In this document: piece after piece, positions 54,843-63,493 of the stretch
Layout of the letters: each line of letters begins with the position of its first letter
How positions within the stretch are numbered: the stretch's first letter is position 1
Origin: JAJZQZ01 sp963790415
GTDB taxonomy: Bacteria > Actinomycetota > Thermoleophilia > RBG-16-64-13
Length of the DNA stretch: 64,000 nucleotides
Assembly (NCBI GenBank): GCA_963790415.1
Contig: CAWBOK010000003.1
Coordinates: 682,001 to 746,000, forward strand
Direction: 5' to 3'
Notes under the pieces: generated by a model
Databases searched by the model: none
What the model was told of the DNA's origin: nothing
Seen by the model: the letters and a program-made list of their open reading frames with translations, nothing else
Position numbers and translations under genes: made by a program

Positions 54843-55637
54843 TCAACGGCGCGATGGATCGCGGTCGTACAGTCTCCTCGCCCAGAGGTATCCCACCAGT
54901 GCGATCCCGGCGCACCATGCGACGGCGAGTACGCCGCAGTTGCCGATCGCGGTACCCATGAGCAAGCCCCGCAGCGTGTCGATGACGGGCGTGAAGGGCT
55001 GATAGTCGGCGAACCAGCGCACTGCAGGCGGCATGGAGTCCGTGGGAACGAACCCGCTGCCGAGGAAGGGTAGGAGCATCAGGAACATGGGGAGGTTGCT
55101 GGCGGTCTCAACACTCTTGCTCACCATCCCCAGCGCGACACACAGCCAGATGAGAGCGAGGCTGGTTAGCGCGATGACGCCGGTCGCCTCGATCCATTCG
55201 ACGGGACCGGCAGTGGGCCTGAATCCCATGAGCAGCGCGATCGCGATGAGGACCGCCGTGCTGAGCATCATCTGGATCATGCTGCCGACGACATGTCCGG
55301 TCAGTACCGAGGTACGGGAGATAGCCATGGTCCGGAACCGGGCGATGATGCCTTCGGTCATGTCCATGGCGACCGATATCGCCGTTCCCTGGGCTGCGAG
55401 GGCCAAAGCGATGAGGATGATCCCCGGAGTGACGTAGTTGACGTAGGCGACGCGGCCGCCAGACACGGCACCGAGCCCGATGCCAAGCGTGCCTCCGAAC
55501 ACATAGACGAACAGCAGCAGAATGATGACCGGCAGCCCGATGACCATCAAGGTCATGGAGGGGTAACGCTGCATGTGCCGGAGGTTGCGTCGCAGCATGG
55601 TCGCGGAGTCCTTCGCGGTGTAGGAAAGCGTGCTCAT
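54843..55637 (-). CDS. ABC-2 type permease, DrrB-like
   Basis: Membrane subunit of 264 residues with six helices; LPVIILLLFVYVFGGTLGIG and GIILIALALAAQGTAISVAMD, then PTDSMPPAVRWFADYQPFTPVIDTLRGLLMG are typical of daunorubicin-resistance DrrB-type exporters. The EGIIARFRTMAISRTSVLTG loop couples to the ATPase. The start overlaps the ATPase stop by four bases. Last gene of a four-gene operon. Confidence 0.9.
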   Translation of the reverse strand: MSTLSYTAKDSATMLRRNLRHMQRYPSMTLMVIGLPVIILLLFVYVFGGTLGIGLGAVSGGRVAYVNYVTPGIILIALALAAQGTAISVAMDMTEGIIARFRTMAISRTSVLTGHVVGSMIQMMLSTAVLIAIALLMGFRPTAGPVEWIEATGVIALTSLALIWLCVALGMVSKSVETASNLPMFLMLLPFLGSGFVPTDSMPPAVRWFADYQPFTPVIDTLRGLLMGTAIGNCGVLAVAWCAGIALVGYLWARRLYDRDPSRR

Positions 55638-56593
55638 TGCGGGAGTTTCTTTGCTCTGTCGCCCTGGCTGGTAAGCGCGAGAAAGACATCGTCGAGATCG
55701 GGAGTCTGAATTGATAGGCCGGTGACAGTGATCGACTCGGCGTCGAGCCGGTCGAGTAGGACCCGCAGAGACCGGACGTCACCGTTGCCGGGCACCTGTA
55801 GGGTGAGCGGCTCGTCGTCGCGCGACGCTTCCTCGATGACGTGGGCCGCCTTCTCGAGATGCCGTGCGTCGGCGAATTGTAGGCTGATGTGGCCCCCCGG
55901 TACCAGATTCTTGAGTTCCTCGGCGGTCCCCTCGGCGACCAGCCTTCCCTGGTCGAGGACCGCGAGCCGGTCGGCGAGCCGGTCGGCTTCCTCCAGGTTC
56001 TGCGTAGTGAGGAAGATGGTGACGCCGCCGGAAACGAGTTCACGGATGATTTCCCACATCGTGCGGCGACTCCGTGGGTCGAGGCCGGTGGTCGGTTCGT
56101 CGAGGAAGATGATGCGCGGGTCGCCGACCAGTGTCATCGCGAGGTCGAGTCGGCGGCGCATCCCTCCGGAGTAGGTGGAGGCCGGCTTCCCGGCCGCCTC
56201 GGCCAAGTCGAAGCGTTCGAGCAGTTCTGCCGCGCGCCGCCGGCCCTCGCGCTTGCCCAGGTGCCGCAGGTCGGCCATCAAGATCAGGTTCTCCGCGCCG
56301 GTGAGCAGGTTATCCACGGCCGAGAACTGGCCGGTGACGCCGATCGCGGCGCGAACCGAGTCGGGATCCCGAGCCACATCGTGGTCTGCGACCCGCGCCT
56401 CGCCGCCGTCGGCGGCGATGAGCGTGGAGAGAATCTGCACCGTGGTGGTCTTGCCCGCCCCATTGGGCCCGAGTAGGGAGAAGACTGTGCCCTCCGCGAC
56501 CTCCAGATCGATGCCGTCGAGCACGACGTGGTCGCCGAACGACTTGCGCAGGCCGGTGGCTGTCAACGCAGACCGGAGGGCGGTGGTCGTCAT
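55634..56593 (-). CDS. ABC transporter ATPase, DrrA-like
   Basis: ATP-binding subunit of 319 residues. Walker A LGPNGAGKTTTVQIL, signature TYSGGMRRRLDLAMTLV, Walker B RIIFLDEPTTGLDPRSR. The C-terminal domain of about 90 residues, ending DLDDVFLALTSQG, is that of the DrrA family. It overlaps the DUF4097 gene by four bases upstream and the permease gene downstream, so the three are translationally coupled. Probably exports a lipophilic compound. Confidence 0.92.
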   Translation of the reverse strand: MTTTALRSALTATGLRKSFGDHVVLDGIDLEVAEGTVFSLLGPNGAGKTTTVQILSTLIAADGGEARVADHDVARDPDSVRAAIGVTGQFSAVDNLLTGAENLILMADLRHLGKREGRRRAAELLERFDLAEAAGKPASTYSGGMRRRLDLAMTLVGDPRIIFLDEPTTGLDPRSRRTMWEIIRELVSGGVTIFLTTQNLEEADRLADRLAVLDQGRLVAEGTAEELKNLVPGGHISLQFADARHLEKAAHVIEEASRDDEPLTLQVPGNGDVRSLRVLLDRLDAESITVTGLSIQTPDLDDVFLALTSQGDRAKKLPQ

Positions 56594-57474
56594 GCCTCGT
56601 CCCCGCCGTGGTCGTTCGCGAATGATGAGGCGCGGCGGATAGTGATGTCACCGAATGAGCTGCGGGCACGCACCTCGACCGTGTCTTCTCTCGATTCAGA
56701 ACGCTCGGCGGCGTTCAGGTCATTCCGCACGTTGCCGCACTGCGTGCTGAGGTCCAACCAGGCGGCGACGCCATCGAGGATTCCGATGTCGACCTTGCCG
56801 CAGGCGGTTTGGGCGAGGACCGCGCCATGCGAGACCTCGACGAGGCGGATGTCGCCGTTGGCGGTCTTGGCCGCTACTCCTGTGTGCGCCCGGTCGACAG
56901 AGATCCTGCCGTTGGCTGCGTGCACCCGAAGCTCGCCGGAGACCTCACCGATCCACGTGTCGCCGTTGGAGTTCTTGACCACGGCGGTGCCGCCGATGCT
57001 TCCGACCCGCACGGCGCCTGAACCCGTGGCGACTTCGGCGTGGTCCACCACTCGGTCCACGATGATGTCGCCCCCGCCGGTGCTGAGCTGAGCTCGGCCC
57101 GCTTGGTCGAGTCGGATCTCGCCGATGCCGGTCTTGAAGCGGCATTCACCGAGGCGACCTGTGCACCGAAATGCCGCAATGCCTGCCTCACCCTGCACGT
57201 GGGAGCCCGCCGGCAAGTCGATCTGTACATCGATCGAATCGCCTCCACCCCGAAAGGTGTACTGCCTCCACCCCTTCGGTGCCTTTATCAGCAGCCTACC
57301 GCCGGCGTACTCGACGCGAGTTTGCTCGGCGGCGCTCACGTCGGACTTCTTGGCACTGTCGCTCGGGCGAACCTCGACGGTGGTGTCGCTGCGGTCACTT
57401 GCCACCATCCGGATGTCACCAACGCCGATCTCCACCGTCACGGAGATTGGTTTGGGGGTGTCGAACGTAGGCAT
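56590..57474 (-). CDS. DUF4097 beta-strand repeat protein
   Basis: A 294-residue protein made of short repeating strands, many with a Gly-Asp-Ile pattern: GVGDIRMVASDRS, GIGEIRLDQAGRAQLSTGGG, GAVRVGSIGG, TANGDIRLVEVSHG and SFGDITIRRAS. This makes a beta-helix or adhesin-like sheet as in DUF4097. No signal peptide is seen, so it stays inside unless exported otherwise. In other bacteria the family often sits with ABC exporters and small regulators, as here; function is unknown. Start taken at the ATG of MPTFDTPKPI. Confidence 0.85.
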   Translation of the reverse strand: MPTFDTPKPISVTVEIGVGDIRMVASDRSDTTVEVRPSDSAKKSDVSAAEQTRVEYAGGRLLIKAPKGWRQYTFRGGGDSIDVQIDLPAGSHVQGEAGIAAFRCTGRLGECRFKTGIGEIRLDQAGRAQLSTGGGDIIVDRVVDHAEVATGSGAVRVGSIGGTAVVKNSNGDTWIGEVSGELRVHAANGRISVDRAHTGVAAKTANGDIRLVEVSHGAVLAQTACGKVDIGILDGVAAWLDLSTQCGNVRNDLNAAERSESREDTVEVRARSSFGDITIRRASSFANDHGGDEA

Positions 57475-57551
57475 GGCGGCTTCCTTCTGGTCGGTCTGGA
57501 GGCGCTCTCTGCTAAAGAGTCGTGGTGCGATGCATTTCTTGGCTCGGCTCG

Positions 57552-58100
57552 CTAGCGCGCCCAGCCTTTGTAGCGCTGAGCGCCCTGCGGAGCTCGCTGA
57601 TCGCGTCCACGGTCCGGATCTGTTTGTTCCAGTGCAGCGGCAGCCGCTCGCACGAGCCAAGCATTGACCGAGAGCCCTTCGTTTTCGGCTGCGTGTTCGA
57701 TGCGGGCCTTGAAGTGATCGGGCATTCGAAGGTTGATACGCGACATCGCTCCCTCGTCGCCCTCGCCGGAAGCGGGCGACGCGACGCCCGTCACCGGCCG
57801 GCCTTTCGGCCACGTGTTGTCGCCGCCGTAGGCCGGGTCGCTAACGGATAGATCGACAGGCGGTGGCGTCACCACGAACTCGGGGTCACGTCCCCGCAGG
57901 CGCACCTCCACCGAGCCCGGCGCGAGGTCACAGGAGATCTCCTCCGCCGCCACTGCCAGCACGTCGAGCAACGTGAGTCGGATGGTGGCATCCAGCGGTG
58001 CGATCAGCCGCTCAGCCAGCGCACGAGCTTCGTCACCGCCGAGCTCGGCGGCATCGGCAAGCTGACGGTGGATGTTCTCGATGTACAGACGCAAGTCCAT
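57552..58100 (-). CDS. Ribbon-helix-helix regulator, HicB-like C-terminus
   Basis: A 182-residue protein. Its last 60 residues form a ribbon-helix-helix DNA-binding domain (SRINLRMPDHFKARIEHAAE, then NEGLSVNAWLVRAAAAALEQ). The N-terminal half (LRLYIENIHRQLADAAELGG) may be a dimerisation or sensing part, and residues 60-115 look flexible. It heads the operon DUF4097-DrrA-DrrB. A perfect 21-bp palindrome occupies its promoter, so it is probably a self-repressing regulator of the exporter. There is no HicA toxin nearby. Confidence 0.8.
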   Translation of the reverse strand: MDLRLYIENIHRQLADAAELGGDEARALAERLIAPLDATIRLTLLDVLAVAAEEISCDLAPGSVEVRLRGRDPEFVVTPPPVDLSVSDPAYGGDNTWPKGRPVTGVASPASGEGDEGAMSRINLRMPDHFKARIEHAAENEGLSVNAWLVRAAAAALEQTDPDRGRDQRAPQGAQRYKGWAR

Positions 58101-58106
58101 GGCACA

Positions 58107-58135
58107 ACTATGGCATCAAAATGATGCCATGTCAA
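58107..58135 (-). promoter_or_regulatory. Operon promoter with palindrome filling the spacer
   Basis: On the minus strand TTGACA (58130-58135), 17 bases, CATAGT (58107-58112). A perfect palindrome, ATGGCATCA-AAA-TGATGCCAT (58110-58130), fills the entire spacer. The distance from -10 to the ATG is only about seven bases, so the message may be leaderless. Confidence 0.7.
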
Positions 58136-58239
58136 GACGTAGATGTGCCATCTTGGCGCAACAACTCCTCTCGCCCCGGGGGTCTGCTCTGGTGGCTCTT
58201 GGCTGCCGCCGAGGCACGCCGCGTGGCGACAACATCTGC

Positions 58240-58268
58240 TTGACGGGGCAAATCGTTGTATATACACT
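58240..58268 (+). promoter_or_regulatory. MarR gene promoter
   Basis: TTGACG (58240-58245), 17 bases, TACACT (58263-58268), overlapping the self-complementary GTATATAC (58258-58265), a possible MarR site. Confidence 0.45.
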
Positions 58269-58275
58269 GAATCTC

Positions 58276-58725
58276 ATGGAACCCCTGCCTTCCTCCACTG
58301 CCGCCATCATGGCCGCCGAGTGTCTGGCGGTGCGGGTACGGGTGTTGAGCCGCGCCGTCACCTCCCTATACGACGAGGCGCTGCGTCCGCACGGGTTGAA
58401 GGTCACTCAGATGAATCTGCTGGTGGCGCTCACGTTGCTGGGGGAGAGCAGACCTTCCCGGTTATGCGAACTGTTGCACCTGGAGCGGTCGACGTTCAGC
58501 CGGAACATCGAGCGTATGCGGAGACAGGGGTGGGTGGCGACATCGCCCGACTCGGACGCCCGCTCCCACCTGGTGAGCGTGACCGGGGCCGGCCGGGTGT
58601 TGCTGGAGCGGGCCAAGCCGGCGTGGGACGCGGCCCAGGAGCAGGCAGTAGCGCTCCTCGGTGAGGAGGGCGCGCGCGCAGTGGTGAAAGCCGGAAGCAG
58701 TCTGATGGGCGCCCAGAAAGGATAG
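58276..58725 (+). CDS. MarR-family transcriptional regulator
   Basis: Winged-helix regulator of 149 residues: GLKVTQMNLLVALTLLGESR, LCELLHLERSTFSRNIERMR and the wing VATSPDSDARSHLVSVTGAG. Start at the ATG close behind the -10 box, so the leader is very short. Eight bases separate it from the iron-sulfur/SCP2 gene, its probable target. MarR proteins usually respond to aromatic or lipophilic compounds. Confidence 0.88.
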   Translation: MEPLPSSTAAIMAAECLAVRVRVLSRAVTSLYDEALRPHGLKVTQMNLLVALTLLGESRPSRLCELLHLERSTFSRNIERMRRQGWVATSPDSDARSHLVSVTGAGRVLLERAKPAWDAAQEQAVALLGEEGARAVVKAGSSLMGAQKG

Positions 58726-58733
58726 GACCGACC

Positions 58734-60089
58734 ATGACTCTCGAACAGCATCCCGATGTGGTGTGGTTTCGCGAAGGAGGCACCTCCAGCCCGACCGGGG
58801 TCCAACCGGGAGCGGTCGCCCGCCCCCGCCTGCGAGCCGCCGAGCTGCACGAGCTGTGTCTGGCTGCCGGCGCCGACGACGTGGGTTTCGTCGCGCTGGA
58901 GAATCCGGCGGCGGCTGACCAGCAGGCCGATATCCTGGACGTGCTCCCCGGCACCGCGACCATCGTCAGCCTGGTGTTCCGGTTCAACCCTGCGAACCTC
59001 CGGTCCCCCCTCCATTCGGTCGTCGACGTGGAGTTCCAGCAGGCCTCGGGCTACGCCAACCGCACGGGTCGTGCCGTCGTGTCCCGTCTGAGCAAGCTTG
59101 GGGTGCGGGCGGTGAACATGCCGGTCGGGTTCCCCTTTGAGACGACGCGCTGGCCGGGCAAGATGTGGCCTGTCGCCGAGAAGCCGTTGGCGGAAGCAGC
59201 GGGGGTGGGTCGCATGGGCTGGCACCGGTGCATCATCCACCCGGAGTTCGGCAGTGCAGTGGCCCTGGGCACGGTCCTGGTGGCCGCAGACCTGGACGCC
59301 TATAGCCAACCGCTCGACGTCAACCCGTGCATCGAGTGCAAGCTGTGTGTATCGGTTTGTCCCACGGGTGCCATCGCCGCCGACGGACACTTCGACTTCG
59401 TCTCCTGCTACACGCACAACTACCGCGAGCGGCTGGGGGGGTTCCAGGATTGGGTGGAGCGCCTCGCCGCCAGCAAGGGCACGGCCGACTACCGGGCCCG
59501 CGTCAGCGACACCGAGACGGTGTCGATGTGGCAGAACCTCTCGGTGGGTCCGCAGACCAAGTGCGACAAGTGCATGGCCGTGTGTCCCGCGGGGCGGGAG
59601 GTGATCGGCGAGTATCTGAGCGACGAGAAGGCATACCGAGGCCAGGTGAGCGACCGCCTGCGCGACAAGGAGGAGACGGTCTACGTGGTGCCCGGCTCGG
59701 ATGCCGAGGCCAGCGTGACCACGCGGTTCCCGGCGAAGACGGTAAAGCGGGTCGGCAACGGCCTGCGCCCTAACTCACCCCGCAATTTCCTGGGCGCCCT
59801 GCCGCTGATCTTCCAGCGAGGCCAAGCCGAGGGGCTCGACGCCACCTATCACTTCACCTTCACGGGCATGGAGCCCTGCCAGGGCACGGTGGTGATCAAG
59901 GACAAGACCATCACGGTCAGCGACGGCCTGGTGGGCACGGCCGACTTGCGGGTCACCGCCGACGGCGCCACCTGGGTGGCGTTCCTGGCCAAGGAGAAGA
60001 GTCTGGCCGCGGTACTGCTCACACGCCGGTTGAAGCTTGGCGGCCCGCCTCGGCTGATGTCGGCGTTCGCGAGGTGTTTCCCCTCGTAG
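58734..60089 (+). CDS. Reductive-dehalogenase/QueG-like 4Fe-4S protein with SCP2 domain
   Basis: A 451-residue fusion. Residues 40-210 resemble the cofactor-binding part of epoxyqueuosine reductase and reductive dehalogenases (DDVGFVALENPAAAD, ETTRWPGKMWPVAEKPLAEA, GVGRMGWHRCIIHPEFGS). Next comes a ferredoxin: CIECKLCVSVCPTGA and later CDKCMAVCPAG. The last 90 residues (from LIFQRGQAEGLDATYHFTF) are an SCP2 sterol/lipid carrier domain. The combination suggests reduction of a lipid-like substrate held by SCP2. Not a true QueG: the sequence and fusion differ. It is in operon with MarR. Confidence 0.8.
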   Translation: MTLEQHPDVVWFREGGTSSPTGVQPGAVARPRLRAAELHELCLAAGADDVGFVALENPAAADQQADILDVLPGTATIVSLVFRFNPANLRSPLHSVVDVEFQQASGYANRTGRAVVSRLSKLGVRAVNMPVGFPFETTRWPGKMWPVAEKPLAEAAGVGRMGWHRCIIHPEFGSAVALGTVLVAADLDAYSQPLDVNPCIECKLCVSVCPTGAIAADGHFDFVSCYTHNYRERLGGFQDWVERLAASKGTADYRARVSDTETVSMWQNLSVGPQTKCDKCMAVCPAGREVIGEYLSDEKAYRGQVSDRLRDKEETVYVVPGSDAEASVTTRFPAKTVKRVGNGLRPNSPRNFLGALPLIFQRGQAEGLDATYHFTFTGMEPCQGTVVIKDKTITVSDGLVGTADLRVTADGATWVAFLAKEKSLAAVLLTRRLKLGGPPRLMSAFARCFPS

Positions 60090-60100
60090 AGCGCGTGCCT

Positions 60101-61345
60101 CTACTGCCCGCCGAGCGCGAACGTGCCGTCTTCAGCGAGCTTGACCGGGGTCTTGAAGTCCTCTTTGGAGAGTCGTCTCACGAGTGCCGCGGATGCGCCG
60201 TCGGGATCTACCTTGGGCACGCCGGGGTCCGCGATGCGCATGGATAGCCATCGGCCGCCGAGCACTCGACCATCGCCCGCGACCCGGACGGTGAGCAGGC
60301 CCGAGAGCGCGAGGTTCCCCTTTCGGCTGAAGTTCTTCCAGCCCGCGAAGTTGCCGAGGGAGTAGGCCACCAGCCGCCCGCGGTACTCCTCGAGGCCGCG
60401 CACCACGTGAGGCCCCGAGCCCAGCACGAGGTCCGCTCCCGCGTCGATCACCGCGTGGGAGAAGGCCCGCGAGTCTCCACGGAACTCCCCGTAGGCGGTC
60501 TCGCCACCCTTCGGCGTGTGGATCTTGTCGGCCCCCTCGGCCCCCGCGTGCATCAGCACGACGACGATGTCGGCGTCCTCGTGGACGCGTTTCACGAGGT
60601 CCTTGGCGGCTGCGAGGTCTCCGATGTTCGGGCTCCGTGAGTAGGGCGAGAAGCCGACGAAAGCCACCCTGACCCCGTCGACCTCCTTGACGGCCACATC
60701 CCCGACCAGCCCGGTGTAGGCGATGCCGTTCGCCTCCAGGGCCTGCTTGGTCGTCTTGGCTCCCGCGACGAAGTAGTCGTACGAGTGGTTGTTGGCCATG
60801 TTGACCACGTCGATGCCCGCCCAAGCCAGTGCCTTAGCATTCCCCGGAGGAGCCTGGAAGGCGTAGCAGGCGGAGGCGTCGCGCCCGTCGCACTTCGATG
60901 GCCCGCCTGTGCCGAAGGTGCCTTCCAGGTTGGCGACCATCACGTCGGGTTTGCGGGTGTACGTGCGCGTGTATTCGAAGAGCGCTCGGCCGCCGTCGGG
61001 GGGGCTGCCGTATTGAGATCCGGGCGTGAGGTCGCCGACCCAGCCGATCTCGACGACGGTGTCGTCCTTTGCCGCTGCGGCTGCTGCCGCCGCCGCCGGT
61101 CCGGACCGGTCGGTGGTCGACGGGGAAGGGCCGGCGGTCGTCTTGCTTGTGGCGGGGCCCGCGGTCTCGGCGGTCGGCACGCGATCCCCCCGGCCGGGCC
61201 GCGCGAGCGCCATCGTGACCACCACGAGGGAGACGAGGACGATCGCCGCGGCGGCAAGCGCGCGCCGGCGACGCCTGCGGCGTACTGCCGCGGCACGTCG
61301 CCGCGAGAGCTGCGCACGCGGGTCGGAGTCGGGTCGCGGGATCAT
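60101..61345 (-). CDS. CapA-family metallophosphatase-like exported protein
   Basis: A 414-residue protein with one N-terminal membrane anchor preceded by an Arg-rich stretch (RRRAAAVRRRRRRRALAAAA), a Thr/Pro/Ala linker and a CapA (PgsA) domain: EIGWVGDLTPGSQYG, MVANLEGTFGTGG, VVNMANNHSYDYF, VVLMHAGAEGADKI and DLVLGSGPHVVRGLEEYRG. The Asp/Glu, Asn-His and His residues are the metal-site pattern. The family is linked to poly-gamma-glutamate anchoring or cell-surface phosphoester cleavage. Start taken at the ATG of MIPRPDSD; one 54 bases upstream is possible. It converges with the preceding gene. Confidence 0.88.
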   Translation of the reverse strand: MIPRPDSDPRAQLSRRRAAAVRRRRRRRALAAAAIVLVSLVVVTMALARPGRGDRVPTAETAGPATSKTTAGPSPSTTDRSGPAAAAAAAAAKDDTVVEIGWVGDLTPGSQYGSPPDGGRALFEYTRTYTRKPDVMVANLEGTFGTGGPSKCDGRDASACYAFQAPPGNAKALAWAGIDVVNMANNHSYDYFVAGAKTTKQALEANGIAYTGLVGDVAVKEVDGVRVAFVGFSPYSRSPNIGDLAAAKDLVKRVHEDADIVVVLMHAGAEGADKIHTPKGGETAYGEFRGDSRAFSHAVIDAGADLVLGSGPHVVRGLEEYRGRLVAYSLGNFAGWKNFSRKGNLALSGLLTVRVAGDGRVLGGRWLSMRIADPGVPKVDPDGASAALVRRLSKEDFKTPVKLAEDGTFALGGQ

Positions 61346-61606
61346 CTGTGCCTGCACGCGGATGCCTCGCACTCGCGCGCGGTGGGCGAGGAAGAGCACG
61401 TTCCCCTCATCGCCTTGAGGCAGTGTCAGGTCCGGATAGGTGTTGGCGATGGGTAGCTCTTCGCCCAGTGCGATCGCGTGGATACAGGCGCAATGCGATG
61501 TTTCCGTCGATTCCGCCGCCCGACCCTTTGCCCAGACGCCGCGGGAGCGCGCTCGCGGAACGCCCGGCTGTCAGGGCGAAGCGGGTGCCGACCGGGCGGG
61601 TGCCTT

Positions 61607-62230
61607 TCACGGCTGGTGGTAGTCCGTCATCGACTGCCGGAACGCGGGGGCGAACAGGAGTTCGAGTCGTTCGAAGCACGCGTCCAGGTCCATCTGAGAT
61701 CCTCGTGCCTCATACTGGAAGGCGAGGCCCGTCAGGGCCGCACGGAGGACGGTCATGAGCACCAAGGTGTCCTCGCCGTCACCGATGCGTAGGGATTCCA
61801 TGTCCATCATGAAGCTGCGCCGCAGCACCCGCATCTTCTCCTCGTAGAAGGGAGTCTGCCATAGGGCGAACACCAGGCGCCAGCGGTCGGCGGTGACGAT
61901 GCCCTCACGGCAGAGGGCAAGGTAGGCGCGGAACCGCTCGGATGGGTCGGCGATCCGCGCCACTGACTGCCGCGCTTCGGCCGATCCGTCGTCGGCCAGC
62001 GATTCGATGATCGCCAGCACGAGCCCCTCCTTGCTACCGAAGTGATAGCCGATGGCCGACTTGTGCACTCCTGCTTCGGTGGCTACCGCTTGGACCGTCA
62101 TGGCGTCCAAGCCTTCCCCCGCCGCGATCCTGCGTGCCGCGTCCAGGATCCGCCTACCGACCGGCGACAGGTCCACGATCCGTGCGTCCGGCGCGAGCGC
62201 GGCCGGGTTGGGCGAATCGGATGCGTTCAT
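61607..62230 (-). CDS. TetR-family repressor
   Basis: A 207-residue TetR protein. Helix-turn-helix: GLDAMTVQAVATEAGVHKSA then IGYHFGSKEGLVLAI. The C-terminal domain has FRAYLALCREGIVTADRWRL. It is divergent from the CPBP protease gene, and a perfect 16-bp palindrome lies between them. Confidence 0.88.
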   Translation of the reverse strand: MNASDSPNPAALAPDARIVDLSPVGRRILDAARRIAAGEGLDAMTVQAVATEAGVHKSAIGYHFGSKEGLVLAIIESLADDGSAEARQSVARIADPSERFRAYLALCREGIVTADRWRLVFALWQTPFYEEKMRVLRRSFMMDMESLRIGDGEDTLVLMTVLRAALTGLAFQYEARGSQMDLDACFERLELLFAPAFRQSMTDYHQP

Positions 62231-62285
62231 GGTTCTTCCTCTGCGTCGGCTCTGCACTGGATCGCCGGCAGCGACCCCGTGAGCC

Positions 62286-62353
62286 TTGACTTTATCGGTT
62301 CTTGAACATTAAGATTACCACCGTCATAGACGAACGTTCGTCTGCCAACCTCC
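62286..62353 (+). promoter_or_regulatory. Operator and promoter between TetR and CPBP genes
   Basis: A perfect palindrome AGACGAACGTTCGTCT at 62338-62353, a typical TetR site. A rightward promoter with TTGACT (62286-62291), 18 bases, TAAGAT (62310-62315) lies just upstream of it, so a bound repressor would block the CPBP gene. Confidence 0.55.
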
Positions 62354-62438
62354 GTGCCCAACTTTTGGCCGCGCTCTTCGGCCGCGGTGAGTGGCGACGC
62401 GCGCAGGCGAGTACATATCGGCACAGAGGAGCCCCACA

Positions 62439-63236
62439 GTGAAGATCAAGCCCCGCCCAGCCCTGGCCTTCGCGATCGGCATCGGTTATATCTTCCTGTT
62501 CCTCATCCTCGAGCTGATCGCCAACGTCGACTACGACCAGGTCGGTGCCAACACCCACAACGTCATACGGGCGATCGTCGTGCCCCTGGCCGTCTGCTCG
62601 GTCCTCCTGGCGATACTCACCTCGGTGCTCGGCTGGTGGCGGCCCGTGCTGCGCGAGCAGCCGACCGACCCGCCCCGGCCGCCCCGCTGGATGCTCGCCA
62701 TCCCGGCCCTCGTCCTCGCAGTCGCCTTGCTCGGCATCCCGTACGGCAGCCTCGGCGATCTCGGTCTCACCTATCTGCTCTGGCTCGCTCTCGGCACGCT
62801 GATGGTCGGTTTCTCCGAAGAGATCGTCTACCGGGGCCTGGCCGTGGTCGGCTTCCGCGGAGGGTACCGCGAGGTGTACGTCTGGCTGTGGTCGTGCGTG
62901 CTGTTCGGGCTGCTGCACTCGGTCAACATCATCTTGGGTCAGGGAGCCGTTGCGACGGTCCAGCAATTGGTTTTCGCGTTCATCCTGGGCGGTATCCTGT
63001 ACGCCGTGCGCCGCGCGACCGGCGCCATCATCCCGGCCATGCTGCTGCACGGCCTCTGGGACTTCTCTGCGATCAGCGCGGCCACGGCGGCCGGAAGCGG
63101 CACCGCGCCGACGGCTGTGAACCTGAGCACCGCCGGTCTCGCGGGCCTGCGAAGCCTGCTTCTCTTCGCGGTAGTGGTGCTGTTCCTGGTCGGCGCGAAG
63201 CGCCTGCTGTCCAGCAAGACCACAGCACCTGCGTGA
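62439..63236 (+). CDS. CPBP (CAAX protease/bacteriocin-processing) family membrane protease
   Basis: Intramembrane metalloprotease of 265 residues with about eight helices. The CPBP motifs are FSEEIVYRGLAVVG (Glu-Glu-x3-Arg), CVLFGLLHSVNIILG (His) and AMLLHGLWDFSA (His-x3-Asp). Family roles include processing of prenylated or peptide substrates and bacteriocin self-protection. GTG start with AGAGGAG upstream. It is divergent from a TetR gene and probably repressed by it. The stop overlaps the next, broken, gene. Confidence 0.88.
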   Translation: MKIKPRPALAFAIGIGYIFLFLILELIANVDYDQVGANTHNVIRAIVVPLAVCSVLLAILTSVLGWWRPVLREQPTDPPRPPRWMLAIPALVLAVALLGIPYGSLGDLGLTYLLWLALGTLMVGFSEEIVYRGLAVVGFRGGYREVYVWLWSCVLFGLLHSVNIILGQGAVATVQQLVFAFILGGILYAVRRATGAIIPAMLLHGLWDFSAISAATAAGSGTAPTAVNLSTAGLAGLRSLLLFAVVVLFLVGAKRLLSSKTTAPA

Positions 63237-63468
63237 TTCAAACGCCGCGGGCCCGCGACCTTGGGATCCCCTTCGAGGGCACTCCGGGCCCGTGGAACGC
63301 GATCACCGAAGTCGCCGGCGTCGAGGTGGGGTACACGACCCTGATCGAAGGCGACGGCCCGCTGGTGGTAGGCGCGGGTCCGGGGAAGACGGGCGTGACG
63401 GTTATCCTGCCCCGGGGTACCGGGTGGGCGTGCTCGTGCAGGGCAACACAGCGGTGAGCGGCGTCTGA
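63233..63468 (+). pseudogene. P1-family (DmpA-like) peptidase remnant
   Basis: The N-terminal 60 residues are typical of DmpA-like P1 peptidases (RARDLGIPFEGTPGPWNAIT, EVAGVEVGYTTLIEGDGPLV, KTGVTVILPRG). Then the frame jumps to a piece that normally lies about 130 residues later, YRVGVLVQGN, in another frame, and ends. The middle, with the autocleavage Ser, is lost. Starts as GTGA overlap with the CPBP gene, so it was once in its operon. Confidence 0.65.
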
Positions 63469-63493
63469 GGCAGGACCCGCGCAGGGCGAGGAT

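Noticed and set aside
57552..58100. HicAB toxin-antitoxin module
   Set aside because: Only a HicB-like DNA-binding C-terminus is present; there is no HicA toxin, and the gene heads an exporter operon.
58734..60089. Epoxyqueuosine reductase QueG
   Set aside because: The SCP2 domain, divergent cofactor region and MarR context differ from QueG, so the tRNA-modifying name is not justified.
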